Shown: positions 12,488-13,361 of the stretch, in pieces | How the letters are laid out: every line of letters starts with the position of its first letter | How positions within the stretch are numbered: the first letter of the stretch is position 1 | DNA from: Planctomycetota bacterium | GTDB lineage: Bacteria; Planctomycetota; Phycisphaerae; WQYP01 | Length of the DNA stretch: 13,361 bases | Reading direction: 5' to 3' | NCBI GenBank assembly: GCA_021795535.1 | Contig: JAJYPG010000004.1 | Span: 1-13,361 of the forward strand | Made by a program: the position numbers and the translations under genes | The notes under the pieces: model-generated | Databases searched by the model: none | The model's input: the letters and a program-made list of their open reading frames with translations, nothing else | Told to the model about the DNA's origin: nothing

Positions 12488-13361
12488 TCAGGATGTAATT
12501 TCCAGTTTGATGGCTTTGCCTGCGGGTCGGGTCAGGTTGCGAATGCTGATTTGCCCGGCGAGATTCCTGACGATGGTGTTGAGGCGCTGCGCGGTAATGG
12601 AATTGCCACGCAAATTGGTGAATGGATCGCCAGCATCTGATAGCTTACGAATAGACATATCTATTGGCAAGTCGCCTAGGAATGGCAGGCCCATGTCGCG
12701 GGCCATCGTTTCGGCCCCGCCCCGGCCAAAAATGTCATACTGCGTCCCATGTTCGCACACAAAGCAGCTCATGTTTTCCACCACTCCCAGAATGGAAACC
12801 CCCAATTGCTGGAACATGCGCACCGCGCGGCGCGCATCCATCAATGCGACTTCCTGCGGTGTGGTAATGATCACCGCGCCGGTCAGGCTGATCGACTGGG
12901 CCAGAGTGAGAGAAACATCACCGGTTCCGGGCGGTAAATCAACCACCAGATAATCAAGCTCTTCCCACAGAACCTGCTCAAGAAACTGGCGGATCACGCC
13001 GTGAACCATCGGGCCACGCCAGATCAGGGCTTTTTCCCTCGGCACGATAAAACCGATGGACATTACACGGAGTGGATTTTCCTTCGGACCGACCAGAAAG
13101 GGTACTATCTCTTCGCCACGCAATGTTGGGGATTGTGCCTCCAGCCCGGTCATTGTGGGAATGGATGGACCATAAACATCTCCATCCAGCAAACCCACTT
13201 TCGCACCCTGCAGACTCAGGCCCGCGGCGATATTAACCGCCAGCGTGCTTTTTCCCACGCCACCCTTTCCCGCACCCACCGCAATAACATTGCGCACCCC
13301 CGGCAGCAGGTTTTTCGGCTGGCCAGCGCCGCGGACATTGGCGGTGAACTTCACATCCACC
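12488..13361 (-). CDS. mrp: Mrp/ApbC (NBP35-like) Fe-S cluster carrier ATPase, 5' end outside window
   Basis: About 290 residues are visible. Mrp is a cytoplasmic P-loop ATPase that carries and delivers [4Fe-4S] clusters. Numbering from the GTG at 13360: deviant Walker A GKGGVGKST (31-39), LLDGDVYGPSIP (57-68), DLPPGTGD (141-148) and IITTPQEVALMDARRA (164-179). The first visible residues, VDVKFTANVRGA, look like the end of the DUF59/MIP18 domain usually found at the N-terminus, so the true start is probably about 80-90 codons beyond the window and the GTG is an internal valine. The cluster-binding region is ENMSCFVCEHG (195-205): the usual second cysteine of CxxC is glycine, but C199 and C202 form a CxxC shifted three residues upstream. 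It precedes miaB, a [4Fe-4S] enzyme, by 103 bp. Confidence 0.93.
   Translation of the reverse strand, partial: VDVKFTANVRGAGQPKNLLPGVRNVIAVGAGKGGVGKSTLAVNIAAGLSLQGAKVGLLDGDVYGPSIPTMTGLEAQSPTLRGEEIVPFLVGPKENPLRVMSIGFIVPREKALIWRGPMVHGVIRQFLEQVLWEELDYLVVDLPPGTGDVSLTLAQSISLTGAVIITTPQEVALMDARRAVRMFQQLGVSILGVVENMSCFVCEHGTQYDIFGRGGAETMARDMGLPFLGDLPIDMSIRKLSDAGDPFTNLRGNSITAQRLNTIVRNLAGQISIRNLTRPAGKAIKLEITS

Noticed and set aside
12405..12953. A 182-codon plus-strand frame opposite mrp
   Set aside because: mrp is unambiguous on the minus strand; this is a shadow.

Overview
This is a 13.4 kb stretch of ordinary bacterial chromosome with moderate GC and tightly packed genes on both strands. Two lipoprotein signal peptides point to a diderm (Gram-negative-type) cell. 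A BatA-like double-membrane-span protein beside a small lipoprotein and a membrane-anchored NTF2-like protein, together with a short hpf/ptsN-type cluster, suggest Planctomycetota (Phycisphaerae-like). That placement is inference from gene style; no rRNA or other phylogenetic marker is present. I see no phage, transposase, CRISPR array, tRNA or rRNA.

Layout. On the minus strand at 1-1590 lie a PTS EIIA (PtsN-like) protein cut by the window edge, a short hibernation-promoting factor and an unrecognised 183-aa protein. A 344-bp divergent spacer with a good promoter then leads to a plus-strand RhlE-type DEAD-box RNA helicase (1935-3617). The helicase converges on a minus-strand FAS1 (fasciclin) lipoprotein (3894-4448); two hairpins lie between them. 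A 548-bp spacer (4449-4996) holds one copy of a 130-bp repeat and a structured leader. Then come, on the plus strand, a sensor histidine kinase (4997-7063), a BatA-like membrane protein (7084-8367), a small lipoprotein (8552-8752) and an NTF2-like membrane protein (8739-9470). A second copy of the 130-bp repeat lies in the convergent gap before three minus-strand genes: an RpoD-like sigma factor without region 1.1 (9673-10560), MiaB (10741-12384) and the Mrp/ApbC Fe-S carrier ATPase (12488 to the window end).

How they fit together. PtsN-like EIIA and HPF are both regulators of nutritional state and are often adjacent in bacteria. Mrp next to MiaB makes sense because MiaB carries two [4Fe-4S] clusters that must be delivered. 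The kinase, with no response regulator in view, is probably co-transcribed with the BatA-like envelope protein.

Most unusual signals. (1) A ~130-bp intergenic repeat is present twice (4703-4832 and 9519-9648, about 85% identical by eye). Its differences tend to preserve pairing, including a palindrome whose whole 4-bp core has changed. (2) The ~150-nt leader of the histidine kinase contains an H-type pseudoknot arrangement, a competing stem, a possible 14-codon leader peptide and a GC-rich hairpin just before the ribosome binding site, which together look like a cis-regulatory RNA.
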